A DNA stretch of 7,227 nt from Pseudomonadota bacterium. GTDB lineage: Bacteria > Pseudomonadota > Alphaproteobacteria > Acetobacterales > Acetobacteraceae. A program made the translations under genes and the position numbers. The stretch lies in the NCBI GenBank assembly GCA_021815835.1, contig JAKAZN010000082.1, positions 1-7,227 of the forward strand, read 5' to 3'. The notes below the pieces were generated by a model that was not told the DNA's origin, searched no databases, and saw nothing but the letters and a program-made list of their open reading frames with translations. This document shows positions 1 through 5,727 of this stretch, in pieces (the stretch's first letter is position 1; each line of letters opens with the position of its first letter).

Positions 1-135
1 CAGCTGCTTGTCGCGCCACAGCGCGGTGAGCGCGCCGGCCCGCTCGCCCAGCACGTCCCGGCAGGACGCGGCGGCGGAGGCGAAGTCGAAGATCGTGCCG
101 TAGGCGTCGAACACGCAGGCGCGGATTTTCGGCAT
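1..135 (-). CDS. Type II (L-2-)haloacid dehalogenase, HAD superfamily, N-terminal part only
   Basis: Only the first 45 codons are present; the gene runs off the left edge. The N-terminus reads MPKIRACVFDAYGTIFDFAS, which carries HAD motif I (DAYGTIFD). Asp10 lies at the position of the nucleophile in characterised L-2-haloacid dehalogenases. The segment LWRDKQL places Arg41 where the catalytic arginine of that family sits, which favours a type II haloacid dehalogenase over a generic HAD phosphatase. Such enzymes hydrolyse (S)-2-haloacids to (R)-2-hydroxyacids through an aspartyl ester, in the cytoplasm. The ATG begins one base after the TGA of the GMC oxidoreductase upstream (TGA-C-ATG), so it is probably translated by coupling within the same operon. 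The other HAD motifs and the real substrate cannot be judged from this fragment. A phosphoglycolate-phosphatase-like HAD is the main alternative. Confidence 0.88.
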   Translation of the reverse strand, partial: MPKIRACVFDAYGTIFDFASAAASCRDVLGERAGALTALWRDKQL

Positions 136-136
136 G

Positions 137-1849
137 TCAGTGCCCGTCCAGGATCGCCGCCGCGCATTTCTCCGCCGTCATCAGCACCGGGAAATTGGTG
201 TTCGCGCAGGGCACGACGGGAAAGATCGAGGCGTCCACCACGCGCAGACCGGCGACGCCGCGCACCCGTCCGGCGGAATCGGTGACCGCCATCGGGTCGT
301 CCTCGGCGCCCATCCGGCAGGTGCAGGAGGCATGCCACACACCGACCGCGGCCTTGCGGCAGAAGGCTTCCAGCTGGTCGGCATCGGCCAGCAGCCCCTC
401 CAACGTGAACCCCTCCATGATGAGCTTGCGGATCAGAAACGAGCGCAGCGCCGCCGGCCCGTCCAGCAGCCGCGCCATGGCCGCCGTCAGCCACTTGTTC
501 CGCCGGTTGATCAGCCCGACCTGGCGCACCTTGTCCGAATAGCTCGCCGGGAACGGATCGGTGGTCACCGCGCGCATCGCCGGCGTCATGTGCCACGCGG
601 CCGAACGGCGCACGCCGTCCATCAGCCGCTCCAGATCGCGTGGATCGGACAGCAGGTTGAACGCTACCGTGGGTTCCGCCAGCGGATCGGCCGAGGCGAG
701 CGTGACCGATCCGGTCTCGGAATAGGTCTTGTAGACGGAAATGATGAACGAACCGATCTGCTCGCCCACCGCGTGCCAGGACGTCTTGTTCGTCACGCCC
801 AGGAACATGTCCCCCGCGGGCACGCCCGAAAGCCCCGAGGAATAGCGCAGCGCCACATACATATGCCGCCGCGTCCAGTCGTGCAGGATGCGCGCGTGCG
901 GGCGGATGAAGGCCGCGACCGCAACCGCCGGATGGTCCATCAGCCGCTTGCCGACGCCGGCGAGGTTCGCCCGCACATCGATCCCAAGGCCGCGCAATTC
1001 CCCCGCCGGGCCGATGCCGGCACGCAACAGATGCGCCGGGGAATGGATCGCGCCCGAGGACAGGATCACCTCGTTTCCGCGGAATTCCTGGGCGCGTCCA
1101 CCAACCCGCGCGGTGACGCCAACGCAGCGATGGCCCTCGAACATCAGGCCCGTGACGGTGGTATCGGTGGAGATCGTCAGGTTCTCGCGCAGCCTGGTGC
1201 CGGGATCGAGATAGCCGATCGCCGCCGAGACCCGCCGCTCGAACGCGTTGGAGATGCTGATCGGGTAGTAGCCGTCGCGCCATTCGGCGTTCTGATCGGG
1301 GACGAAATCGAAGCCCGATTCCTTGAAGCTCGCCGCCACCGCCTTGGCGTGCTCGGGCCAGAGATCGGGCATGATGCGTCGGACCGGAATGCGGCCGTCG
1401 CGTCCGTGCCATTCGTTCTCGTAATCCATATCGCGCTCCACCTTCTTGAAGAAGGGGAACACGCCGTCCCAGGACCAGCCCGCCGCGCCGCGGGCCTGCC
1501 ATTCGTCGTAATCGCTGGGCGCGCCGCGATTGGCGAGCTGGCCGTTGATGGACGACCCGCCGCCGAGCACGCGCGCCTGCTCATACTTGCGCAACGGTGG
1601 CGGCGCGGCGTCGGGGCGATTATGCGGGATGACCTCGGTGGTGACCTTGAGCTCGGTCCAGTGGAAGCGCGGATCGAGATAGGCGGTGCCGGGATAGGTG
1701 TCGAGGATTTCGGGCGGCACCTTGCCGTGCGGCGTGTCCCGGCCGGCTTCCAGCAGCAGCACCTGATGCGCGGACCGCGCGGACAGCCGGTTGGCCAGCA
1801 CCGAGCCGGCGGAGCCGCCGCCGACGATGATGGTGTCATAGCTCGTCAT
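137..1849 (-). CDS. GMC-family FAD oxidoreductase (choline dehydrogenase-like)
   Basis: A full-length protein of 570 residues, normal for the glucose-methanol-choline family, which oxidises alcohols to aldehydes using FAD. The N-terminal Rossmann motif is GGGSAGSVLANRLSA (about residues 10-24), with the ribose-binding acid in LLLEAG (31-36). GMC signature 1 is ARVLGGGSSINGQLANRG (92-109). Ile101 occupies the position of the flavin-linked His of choline oxidase, so FAD is probably non-covalent. Signature 2 (GAIHSPAHLLRAGIGP, 266-281) is a variant, with His273 and Ala277 where an aliphatic residue and Ser are usual. LMDHP follows at 303-307. The catalytic pair is His506 (VWHASCTCRMG) and Asn550 (PCANTNFPVL). 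There is no signal peptide. The ATG at 1849 was chosen because the flavin motif follows at once and GGGGGGAA lies just upstream; an ATG 16 codons earlier adds an unsupported extension. The gene lies 66 bases after the GST stop and abuts the dehalogenase. The substrate is unknown; choline itself is not supported by context. Confidence 0.95.
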   Translation of the reverse strand: MTSYDTIIVGGGSAGSVLANRLSARSAHQVLLLEAGRDTPHGKVPPEILDTYPGTAYLDPRFHWTELKVTTEVIPHNRPDAAPPPLRKYEQARVLGGGSSINGQLANRGAPSDYDEWQARGAAGWSWDGVFPFFKKVERDMDYENEWHGRDGRIPVRRIMPDLWPEHAKAVAASFKESGFDFVPDQNAEWRDGYYPISISNAFERRVSAAIGYLDPGTRLRENLTISTDTTVTGLMFEGHRCVGVTARVGGRAQEFRGNEVILSSGAIHSPAHLLRAGIGPAGELRGLGIDVRANLAGVGKRLMDHPAVAVAAFIRPHARILHDWTRRHMYVALRYSSGLSGVPAGDMFLGVTNKTSWHAVGEQIGSFIISVYKTYSETGSVTLASADPLAEPTVAFNLLSDPRDLERLMDGVRRSAAWHMTPAMRAVTTDPFPASYSDKVRQVGLINRRNKWLTAAMARLLDGPAALRSFLIRKLIMEGFTLEGLLADADQLEAFCRKAAVGVWHASCTCRMGAEDDPMAVTDSAGRVRGVAGLRVVDASIFPVVPCANTNFPVLMTAEKCAAAILDGH

Positions 1850-1868
1850 GATGCGTTCCCCCCCGCGC

Positions 1869-1889
1869 GCGCCAGGGTCATGCTGGCGC
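1869..1889. other. Intercistronic hairpin between the GST and GMC genes
   Basis: Perfect 7-bp inverted repeat, GCGCCAG and CTGGCGC, separated by a 7-base loop. It lies in the 66-base gap between the GST stop and the GMC start. No T-run follows on the minus strand, so it does not look like an ordinary intrinsic terminator. It could be an mRNA processing or stability element, or it could be chance in such GC-rich DNA. Confidence 0.35.
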
Positions 1890-1915
1890 ATTGGCACGGG
1901 CGGGGGAAGGGCGCC

Positions 1916-2527
1916 TCAGGCGGTGGCGCTCGGCCGCCGCTTCATCCCCTCGAACCAGGAAGCGATCGTCTTGTTATCGGGATTGAGCGGCTGGCCCACC
2001 CCGGCGCCGAAATCGAGGAACACGAACAGCAGAATATCGGCCAGGGTGAAGCGCGAGCCGCAGATGAACGCCTTGCCCGCCATCATCCCGTCGAGCCGGG
2101 TCAGCCAGTCCTGCGCGGTCAGTTTCAGATCCTCGGCCGCCTGCGGGATCACGCGGATACGATTCTGGAACAGTTTCAGCCCTTCGGCGAAGCGAAACCC
2201 GTTCGCCAGCGGCTCCAGGATATTGAGATCGATCCGCCGCATCCACATGCGCGTCTCCGCCCGCTCGGCGGCATTGGCGCCGATCAGGGACGGGCCGGGG
2301 GTCGTTTCGTCCAGGTATTCGCAGATCGGGATGATCTCGGACACGACCATGCCGTCGTCGCATTCCAGCGCCGGCATCTGCCCGAACGGGTTGGTCTTCA
2401 GATAGGGTTCGCGCCGGTTCTCGCCGCCACGCAGATCAACCTCCTGGCGGGGGATGTCGATGCCGCGCTCGGCCATGAACATCCGCACGACGCGGGGGTT
2501 CGGACCGATCGAGTTGTAGAGCTTCAT
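1916..2527 (-). CDS. Glutathione S-transferase family protein
   Basis: 203 residues, the usual length for a cytosolic GST, which conjugates or transfers glutathione to electrophiles or serves as a glutathione-dependent peroxidase or isomerase. The thioredoxin-like N-terminal domain spans about residues 1-78, with the cis-proline in GQMPAL (Pro52) and the glutathione-contact segment VVSEIIPICEYLDE (61-74). In that segment the usual Glu-Ser pair appears as Glu64-Ile65. The helical C-terminal domain (about 85-203) contains the conserved folding motif FTLADI (160-165, Thr161 and Asp164). The active-site loop reads NSIGPNPRVVRMF. Asn10, rather than the common Ser or Cys, seems to precede the proline, recalling Asn-using bacterial (Nu-type) GSTs. 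The start has a strong AGGAGG ribosome binding site (2541-2536) eight bases before the ATG. The gene follows the RidA-like gene by 67 bases. The class and substrate cannot be fixed from sequence alone. Confidence 0.93.
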   Translation of the reverse strand: MKLYNSIGPNPRVVRMFMAERGIDIPRQEVDLRGGENRREPYLKTNPFGQMPALECDDGMVVSEIIPICEYLDETTPGPSLIGANAAERAETRMWMRRIDLNILEPLANGFRFAEGLKLFQNRIRVIPQAAEDLKLTAQDWLTRLDGMMAGKAFICGSRFTLADILLFVFLDFGAGVGQPLNPDNKTIASWFEGMKRRPSATA

Positions 2528-2535
2528 CCGTGTCT

Positions 2536-2541
2536 CCTCCT
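2536..2541 (-). promoter_or_regulatory. Strong ribosome binding site of the GST gene
   Basis: A perfect AGGAGG read on the minus strand, eight bases before the ATG at 2527. It is the best Shine-Dalgarno match among the minus-strand genes here and fixes the GST start. Confidence 0.8.
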
Positions 2542-2594
2542 GTCGGAATACGAAATGCCCGGGTCCCGCGCGCCGTGGCAGGCGGCGATCTCGG

Positions 2595-2984
2595 TCATCG
2601 CGCCGCCTCGGCCTCGATCTCCACCTGCCATTGCGGATCGGCGAGCCCGGCGACCACCAGCAGGGTGGAGGCCGGCGCGTGGGCGGCGAACAGCGCGTCC
2701 CGTGCCGCGCGATAAGCGGGGATCAGCGCGCGGTCGGTGAGGAAGGCGGTGGTCTTCACCACGTCGGCGATCGTGAACCCGTGCGCGGCCAGGATGGTTT
2801 GCAGATTGGCGTAGGCCTGGGCGATCTGCCCGGCCCCGTCCGCGGGCACGGTTCCGTCCGGGGCCTGACCGACCTGGCCGGAGATGACCAGCCGCCGATG
2901 CGGGCCGTCCACCAGCACGGCGTGGGAATAGCGGCTGGCCGGGACGCGCACGCCCGGTGGGTTCGACACGGTCACGACTGGCAT
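2595..2984 (-). CDS. RidA/YjgF/YER057c/UK114-family protein, non-canonical (lacks the catalytic Arg)
   Basis: 129 residues, the normal size for the trimeric Rid family. Canonical RidA hydrolyses reactive enamine/imine intermediates from PLP enzymes to ketoacids. Family features are SHAVLVDG and LVISGQVGQAPDGTVP (about residues 20-47), then IAQAYANLQTILAAHGFTIA (54-73), DVVKTTAFLTD (74-84), and the C-terminal PASTLLVVAGLADPQWQVEI with Glu122 and Glu124. The family signature normally reads Pro-Ala-Arg before a Ser/Thr. Here Ser106 (codon TCC) stands where E. coli RidA has Arg105. Without that arginine the protein should belong to one of the Rid4-7-type subfamilies and may not be an imine deaminase. 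The ATG at 2984 was chosen because AGGAAGGA lies about eight bases upstream and the homologous region begins at once; an in-frame start at 3056 adds 24 residues with no family character. It appears to be the first gene of the RidA-GST-GMC-HAD group. Confidence 0.93.
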   Translation of the reverse strand: MPVVTVSNPPGVRVPASRYSHAVLVDGPHRRLVISGQVGQAPDGTVPADGAGQIAQAYANLQTILAAHGFTIADVVKTTAFLTDRALIPAYRAARDALFAAHAPASTLLVVAGLADPQWQVEIEAEAAR

Positions 2985-3012
2985 CGCGGGCTTCCTTCCT
3001 GAATTTTGCCCG

Positions 3013-3041
3013 ACTCTGGCGCCGGGCGGGGGATTTGTGAA
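3013..3041 (-). promoter_or_regulatory. Possible sigma-70-type promoter for the RidA-GST-GMC-HAD group
   Basis: On the minus strand, TTCACA (3041-3036, five of six to TTGACA) is followed 17 bases later by CAGAGT (3018-3013, three of six to TATAAT). This would start transcription about 20 bases before the RidA-like ATG. The -10 match is poor, so this is only a candidate. Confidence 0.2.
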
Positions 3042-3063
3042 GCCCGATTTCGCCATCTGCGGG

Positions 3064-3089
3064 TAAGACGTTGGGCCGCGATTAAGACG
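3064..3089. repeat. Pair of 7-bp direct repeats (TAAGACG) in the rsfS-RidA gap
   Basis: TAAGACG occurs at 3064-3070 and 3083-3089, 19 bases apart start to start, or roughly two helical turns. It lies in the 111-base non-coding gap between the rsfS stop and the RidA-like start. It could be a binding site for a transcription factor controlling the accessory genes, but only two copies are seen. Confidence 0.3.
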
Positions 3090-3095
3090 GGGGGC

Positions 3096-3485
3096 CTACG
3101 CCTCGTCCAGCTCCGCGCTCCACATCTTTTCCAGGGCATACATCGCCCGCGCCTCGGGCTTGAACAGGTGCACGACGATATCGCCGGCGTCGAGCAGCAC
3201 CCAGTCCGACCCGCCCGCACCCTCCACCTGCACGCGTTTCAGCCCCGCCGCGCGCAGCTTCTCGGTGAGATGCTCCGCCATCGCGGCGATCTGGCGGTCG
3301 GCCAGCCCGGTCGCGATCACCATCCGGTCGCAAAACGCCGCCCGACCGGCAAGGTCGATCGTGACGATCGCCTCGGCCTTGTCGTCCTCCAGGCTGGCGA
3401 CGATCAGCCCTTGCAGCTTGTCGAGCGCGGCCCCCGGCGCCGCGGCCGCGGCGCGCGCCGCGCGAGCCCGCGCCGGACCCGCCAT
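3096..3485 (-). CDS. rsfS: Ribosomal silencing factor RsfS (RsfA/Iojap/DUF143 family)
   Basis: RsfS binds ribosomal protein uL14 on the 50S subunit and blocks joining of the subunits when nutrients are short. The conserved domain begins at LDKLQGLIVASLEDDKAEAI and contains CDRMVIATG (52-60), RQIAAMAEHLTEKL (64-77) and the family hallmark DWVLLDAGDIVVHLFKPEAR (94-113), followed by YALEKMW (116-122). With the ATG at 3485 the protein is 129 residues and AAGAAGG lies five bases upstream. A GTG at 3533 would add 16 residues. The frame also stays open, Ala/Pro/Arg/Lys-rich, up to an ATA at 3606-3608 that has AAGGAG seven bases before it and overlaps the nadD stop. The product is secure but the start is not. 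The gene sits downstream of proA and nadD, as in many alphaproteobacteria, and the conserved cluster ends here with no rlmH following. Confidence 0.95.
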   Translation of the reverse strand: MAGPARARAARAAAAAPGAALDKLQGLIVASLEDDKAEAIVTIDLAGRAAFCDRMVIATGLADRQIAAMAEHLTEKLRAAGLKRVQVEGAGGSDWVLLDAGDIVVHLFKPEARAMYALEKMWSAELDEA

Positions 3486-3560
3486 CACCGCCTTCTTGCG
3501 CGGCGAGCCTGGGGATTTGTCGGCGGCCGGCACCGGGCGGGGCGCCTTGCGCGGCGCGCG

Positions 3561-3585
3561 CGCTCGCGGCGCCGGGCCGCGAGCG
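3561..3585. other. Strong GC hairpin just after the nadD stop
   Basis: Perfect 10-bp inverted repeat, CGCTCGCGGC (3561-3570) and GCCGCGAGCG (3576-3585), with a 5-base loop. On the minus strand it begins about 20 bases after the nadD TAG and ends 27 bases before the GTG and 75 bases before the ATG candidate starts of rsfS. There is no T-run. It may moderate read-through from nadD into rsfS or protect the mRNA. If rsfS starts further upstream it would lie inside coding sequence. Confidence 0.5.
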
Positions 3586-3604
3586 GAGGGTGGGGGCGGC
3601 TTGG

Positions 3605-4180
3605 CTATGGCACGGCTCCTTCGTGGGCGGCGCGGATCGCGCTCGCCGAGGCATGGTGTTGCGGCGCCGGAAGAAAGACCCAGGCCGGCGGCGATGCGAG
3701 CGCCAGCACCCCCGCTTCCCGCGCGCGACGCCGCGCGCCGCGCAACCGCTGCGCCGCCGGCCCGGCCAGCGCGCGGGGATTATAGGACGGACGCGGCAGA
3801 ACCAGAATGGGGACCGCGCGAGCCAAAGCGCGCCAGCGCCGCCAGCGCGGCAATTGCGTCAGGATGTCCGCGCCCATCAGCCACACGAAGCGCGCGCGCG
3901 GAAAGCGCCGGCGCAGCGCGTGGATCGTGTCGATGCTGTAGCGGGTGCCGAGCGCGGCCTCGATCCCGCTCGCCACGATCCGCCGCCCGTCGGCGATGCG
4001 CGCGGCGCCGGCCAGCCGCGCGCGGAAACCCGCCATGCCAGCTTGCGGCTTCAGCACATTGCCGGGTGAGACCAGCAGCCAGACCTGATCGAGACCCAGC
4101 CGCGCGCGCGCCAGCTCCGCCACATGCCGGTGTCCGTCATGGGCCGGATTGAACGACCCGCCCAGCAGCCCGATCCGCAT
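3605..4180 (-). CDS. nadD: Nicotinate-nucleotide adenylyltransferase
   Basis: 191 residues, usual for NadD, which transfers AMP from ATP to nicotinate mononucleotide to form deamido-NAD in the cytoplasmic NAD pathway. The N-terminus MRIGLLGGSFNPAHDGHRHV carries the nucleotidyltransferase GGSFNPxHxGH motif (Gly7-His17) that binds the ATP phosphates. The central FVWLMGADIL (98-107) matches the family GxD region that contacts substrate. The C-terminal SASAIRAA (178-185) corresponds to the ISSTxIR motif, here with Ala in place of the usual Ser/Thr. The ATG at 4180 was chosen because the motif begins immediately; the reading frame stays open further upstream, but that part lies antiparallel in composition and inside proA in another frame. 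It follows proA by 41 bases and precedes rsfS, so it is probably co-transcribed with both. Confidence 0.96.
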   Translation of the reverse strand: MRIGLLGGSFNPAHDGHRHVAELARARLGLDQVWLLVSPGNVLKPQAGMAGFRARLAGAARIADGRRIVASGIEAALGTRYSIDTIHALRRRFPRARFVWLMGADILTQLPRWRRWRALARAVPILVLPRPSYNPRALAGPAAQRLRGARRRAREAGVLALASPPAWVFLPAPQHHASASAIRAAHEGAVP

Positions 4181-4221
4181 CCGTCGCCCATCGCCGAAGC
4201 GGCCCGGCGCGCCGCGCGCGA

Positions 4222-5490
4222 TCAGGGTCGCACCTGGCCGGCGCCTTCCACCACATAGCGATAGGTCGTGAGCTGCTCCGGCCCCACCGGCCCGCGCGCG
4301 TGCAGCCGCCCGGTGGCGATGCCGATCTCGGCGCCGAAGCCGAATTCCGCGCCGTCGCAGAACTGGGTGGAGGCGTTCCACAGCGCGACCGCGCTGTCGA
4401 TCCGCGCCAGGAACGACCGCGCCACCGCCGCGTCCGCGGCGATGATCGCGTCGGTGTGGCCGCTGCCGTGGCGCGCGATGTGATCGAGCGCCGCATCGAG
4501 CCCCTCGACCACCGCGACCGAGAGGATCGCGTCCAGCCATTCGGTGTCGAAATCGCCCTCCGCCGCGGCGGGCAGGCCGGGGACGATCGCGCGTGCCGCG
4601 GCATCGGCGCGGAAATCGCAGCCGAGTGCCGCGAGGTCGGCGATCAGCGCGGGCAGCAGCGCGGGCGCGATGGCGCGGTCGATCAGCAGCGTTTCGGTCG
4701 CCGAACAGATCCCGGTCCGGCGCATCTTCGCGTTCGCCAGCACCGCGCGCGCCATTTCGGGATCGGCGCTCGCGTGGATATAGGTGTGGCAGAGACCCTC
4801 GGCGTGGGCCAGGGTCGGGATGCGCGCCTCGCGCTGGACCCGTTCCACCAGCGATTTGCCGCCGCGCGGGATGATGAGGTCGATCAGGCCGGCGGCCCCC
4901 AGCATCGCCGCGACATAGGCGCGGTCGGTGGTGGGGGCGACCTGGACCGATGCCTCGGGCAGGCCGGCTTGCGCGAGCCCGGCGGCGAGGGCCGTCTGCA
5001 ACGCGGCGGCGGTGCGCGCGCTGTCGGACCCACCGCGCAGGATGACCGCGTTGGCCGATTTCACGCAGATCGCGGCGGCATCGACGCCGACATTGGGCCG
5101 GCTCTCGTAGATCATGCCGATCACGCCGATCGGCGCGGGGATGCGGGCGATGGCCAGGCCGTTGGGGCGGGTCCAGTGGTCCAGTTGGCGGGCGAGCGGA
5201 TCGGGCAGGGCGGCCACCGCCTCGGCGCCGGCGGCGATCGCCTCCAGCCGCGCTTCCGACAGCGCGAGCCGGTCGCGGAAGGCGGTCGATCCGGTGGCGG
5301 CGGCGAGGTCGGCGGCGTTGGCGGCAAGGACCTCCGGGGCGGCGGCACGGAGTGCGCGCGCCATCGCCCGCAGCGCGGCATCCCGTTGCGGCGCTAGGGC
5401 GAGGGCGAGCGCGCGGGCGGCGGCGCGGGCTGCCCGGGCCTGGGTCTGCAACTGGCGTGTGGCGTCGGTCTCGATATGCATGTCCGTCAT
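4222..5490 (-). CDS. proA: Gamma-glutamyl phosphate reductase (glutamate-5-semialdehyde dehydrogenase)
   Basis: 422 residues, close to E. coli ProA (417). It reduces gamma-glutamyl phosphate with NADPH to glutamate-5-semialdehyde, the second step of proline synthesis. It has the aldehyde-dehydrogenase fold: PIGVIGMIYESRPNVGVDAA (120-139), KSANAVILRGGSDS (144-157) in the cofactor region, IPRGGKSLV (207-215), and NAKMRRTGICSATETLLI (253-270) with catalytic Cys262. The C-terminal ProA signature spans VVEGLDAALDHIARHGSGHT (327-346) and continues DAI, and ARGPVGPEQLTTY follows at 398-410. The ATG at 5490 gives the expected length with a modest GGTGG upstream; the ATG three codons later is possible, and an earlier start at 5583 adds an unrelated basic extension. 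proB, its usual partner, is not seen: the gene upstream is the divergent comEC. Confidence 0.98.
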   Translation of the reverse strand: MTDMHIETDATRQLQTQARAARAAARALALALAPQRDAALRAMARALRAAAPEVLAANAADLAAATGSTAFRDRLALSEARLEAIAAGAEAVAALPDPLARQLDHWTRPNGLAIARIPAPIGVIGMIYESRPNVGVDAAAICVKSANAVILRGGSDSARTAAALQTALAAGLAQAGLPEASVQVAPTTDRAYVAAMLGAAGLIDLIIPRGGKSLVERVQREARIPTLAHAEGLCHTYIHASADPEMARAVLANAKMRRTGICSATETLLIDRAIAPALLPALIADLAALGCDFRADAAARAIVPGLPAAAEGDFDTEWLDAILSVAVVEGLDAALDHIARHGSGHTDAIIAADAAVARSFLARIDSAVALWNASTQFCDGAEFGFGAEIGIATGRLHARGPVGPEQLTTYRYVVEGAGQVRP

Positions 5491-5522
5491 CCGGTTGCCA
5501 CCAGCATGGGATCGCGCCCGGA

Positions 5523-5551
5523 GTGTTAATCTCCCGTGGCGGAACGGGCAA
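5523..5551 (-). promoter_or_regulatory. Possible proA promoter
   Basis: On the minus strand, TTGCCC (5551-5546) and TAACAC (5528-5523) are separated by 17 bases, about 33 bases before the proA ATG. Both hexamers match the sigma-70 consensus only partly. A promoter is expected here because proA is divergent from comEC, but this exact site is a guess. Confidence 0.22.
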
Positions 5552-5643
5552 TCCCCGATCATGCCCCGGGGCCGGGCGTTCACTTCGCCTCAACCCTGGC
5601 GCGCTATGTGCGATCACGCCGACTGAAGCGCGAGGGATCCTTA

Positions 5644-5665
5644 CCTCTCCCGCAAGCGGGAGAGG
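5644..5665. repeat. 22-bp perfect palindrome of the dispersed CCTCTCCCG / CGGGAGAGG type
   Basis: Arms CCTCTCCCGC (5644-5653) and GCGGGAGAGG (5656-5665) flank AA. This is a very stable hairpin on either strand. Elements of this sequence are familiar between genes in many GC-rich proteobacteria, where they behave as dispersed intergenic repeats or bidirectional terminator-like hairpins. That it is one of many copies in this genome is inferred; only one copy is in the window. Confidence 0.7.
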
Positions 5666-5687
5666 CGAAAGACGCGGGAGCTGATTC

Positions 5688-5727
5688 CGATCGGCCGGGG
5701 ATCCGCCCCAGCGGTGTTGGCCGATCG
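5688..5727. promoter_or_regulatory. 9-bp inverted repeat upstream of comEC (operator- or leader-hairpin candidate)
   Basis: CGATCGGCC (5688-5696) and GGCCGATCG (5719-5727) are perfect inverted arms separated by 22 bases. The arm centres are 31 bases apart, about three helical turns. The spacer itself holds a small hairpin, GGGG-ATCCG-CCCC (5697-5709). The element ends 32 bases before the comEC ATG, so it may be a repressor site or a leader RNA structure. No function is proven. Confidence 0.35.

Noticed and set aside
134..2740. 868-codon open frame on the plus strand
   Set aside because: It lies opposite the GMC, GST and Rid genes, is rich in Arg, His, Pro and Gly without recognisable domains, and arises because GC-rich codons rarely give stops on the opposite strand.
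2985..3056. Longer N-terminus for the RidA-like protein
   Set aside because: The added 24 residues do not resemble the family, and a good ribosome binding site fits the ATG at 2984.
3068..3095. Possible terminator after rsfS
   Set aside because: Only a 4-bp GGCC pairing and no T-run on the minus strand, so I could not support a terminator.
4205..4214. 10-bp palindrome CGGCGCGCCG between proA and nadD
   Set aside because: Short, made only of G and C, and expected by chance in such DNA.
4300..5397. 365-codon plus-strand frame opposite proA
   Set aside because: Biased composition, no domain, and fully antisense to a secure proA gene.
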